Part shown: piece by piece, positions 5,633 through 5,964 of the stretch
Position numbering within the stretch: the first letter of the stretch is position 1
How the letters are laid out: each line of letters begins with the position of its first letter
NCBI GenBank assembly: GCA_964536085.1
Contig: CAZHWR010000073.1
Location: forward strand, 1-5,964
Source of the DNA: CAZHWR01 sp964536085
GTDB taxonomy: Bacteria > Bacillota > Clostridia > Oscillospirales > Ruminococcaceae
Length of the DNA: 5,964 bases
Direction: 5' to 3'
The notes under the pieces: model-generated
Told to the model about the DNA's origin: nothing
Seen by the model: only the letters and a program-made list of their open reading frames with translations
Databases searched by the model: none
Translations under genes and position numbers: made by a program

Positions 5633-5964
5633 ATGCGCAAAAAATCAGAAGCATACTTTGAGATACTTATAGAATTGTTCATAATCATGAGCCTGATTAT
5701 GACCCTTACGGCAATATGGCAGCCCTTTATCGCAAAGCAAAATCTCGATTACATGGCAAAGGTGCTTGTACGGGATATTGAGGCAAACGGCGAAATAAAC
5801 CAATCGACATATCAGCTTCAATCTCAGCTTGCGGCAGAGCTGGGTATCAACCCCGATGTGGAATACAGTACGACGGGCAAAATACAGCTCCGTGAGCAGT
5901 TTTCCGTTACCGTTTCAGATACAGCTTCGGTAACGATAATCAACCCTACCTTTACCGACCCCGT
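5633..5964 (+). CDS. TadE/DUF4320-like pseudopilin, 5' part
   Basis: The first 110 residues are present; the gene runs off the right edge. ATG 5633 has GGAG at 5623-5626 with a six-base spacer. A very short basic start (MRKKS) is followed by EAYFE and a hydrophobic helix at about 11-33 (ILIELFIIMSLIMTLTAIW). A soluble segment then includes NLDYMAKVLVRDIEANGEI and a beta-rich EQFSVTVSDTASVTI stretch. TadE/TadF-like pseudopilins and the clostridial DUF4320 family share this plan: short leader, one N-terminal helix, a helical amphipathic run, then a beta domain. They are thought to act as minor pilins or tip proteins. The KKSEAYFE start parallels KKGEAYLD in the gene before, suggesting that one prepilin peptidase handles both. 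DUF4320 is my best match from memory; plain TadE is the alternative. Confidence 0.7.
   Translation, partial: MRKKSEAYFEILIELFIIMSLIMTLTAIWQPFIAKQNLDYMAKVLVRDIEANGEINQSTYQLQSQLAAELGINPDVEYSTTGKIQLREQFSVTVSDTASVTIINPTFTDP

Overview
This window carries a Tad/Flp-type (type IVc) pilus assembly operon from a low-to-moderate GC, monoderm bacterium, most likely a gut-type anaerobe of the class Clostridia. The placement rests on the near-consensus AGGAGG ribosome binding sites, A/T-leaning codon choice, three GTG starts, the compressed gene packing, and the resemblance of the small pilin-like proteins to families (DUF6133-like, DUF4320-like) that I recall from clostridial mobile elements. No secretin, RcpB/TadD-type or other outer-membrane component is visible, as expected for a cell with one membrane.

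Layout, all on the + strand. (1) Bases 1 to about 360 hold gene debris. One frame, open from the left edge, encodes the front half of an M23 (lysostaphin-like) peptidoglycan endopeptidase. It has the first zinc motif and the mid-domain His, but the reading leaves the family just before the second zinc motif. A different frame of bases 3-86 could be the tail of another upstream protein. (2) From about 355 to 782 a new frame encodes the C-terminal half of a MinD/CpaE-like P-loop ATPase without its P-loop. The two halves abut, which looks like an old deletion or recombination joint that now forms the left flank of the pilus operon. (3) Bases 783-5394 are the core machinery: a CpaB/RcpC-like SAF-domain membrane protein, a TadZ/CpaE-like ATPase with a shortened P-loop, the CpaF/TadA secretion ATPase, and the two integral membrane platform proteins TadB and TadC. 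(4) Bases 5413-5964 hold a 68-residue single-helix pilin-like protein and the first 110 residues of a TadE/DUF4320-like pseudopilin that runs off the right edge.

How they fit together (known biology of Tad systems plus inference): TadZ positions the machine, CpaF hydrolyses ATP as a hexamer, TadB and TadC form the inner-membrane platform, and the small single-helix proteins are the likely filament or tip subunits after prepilin-peptidase cleavage. The peptidase (TadV/CpaA) is not in the window. The genes from 783 on overlap or sit within 18 bases of each other, so they are very probably one transcript with translational coupling. I see no convincing promoter or terminator. The most notable points are the chimeric left edge, the P-loop-lacking ATPase half next to a TadZ with an abnormal P-loop, several substitutions in CpaF's nucleotide-binding motifs, and a shared KK(G/S)EAY(L/F)(D/E) motif in the two pilin-like proteins.
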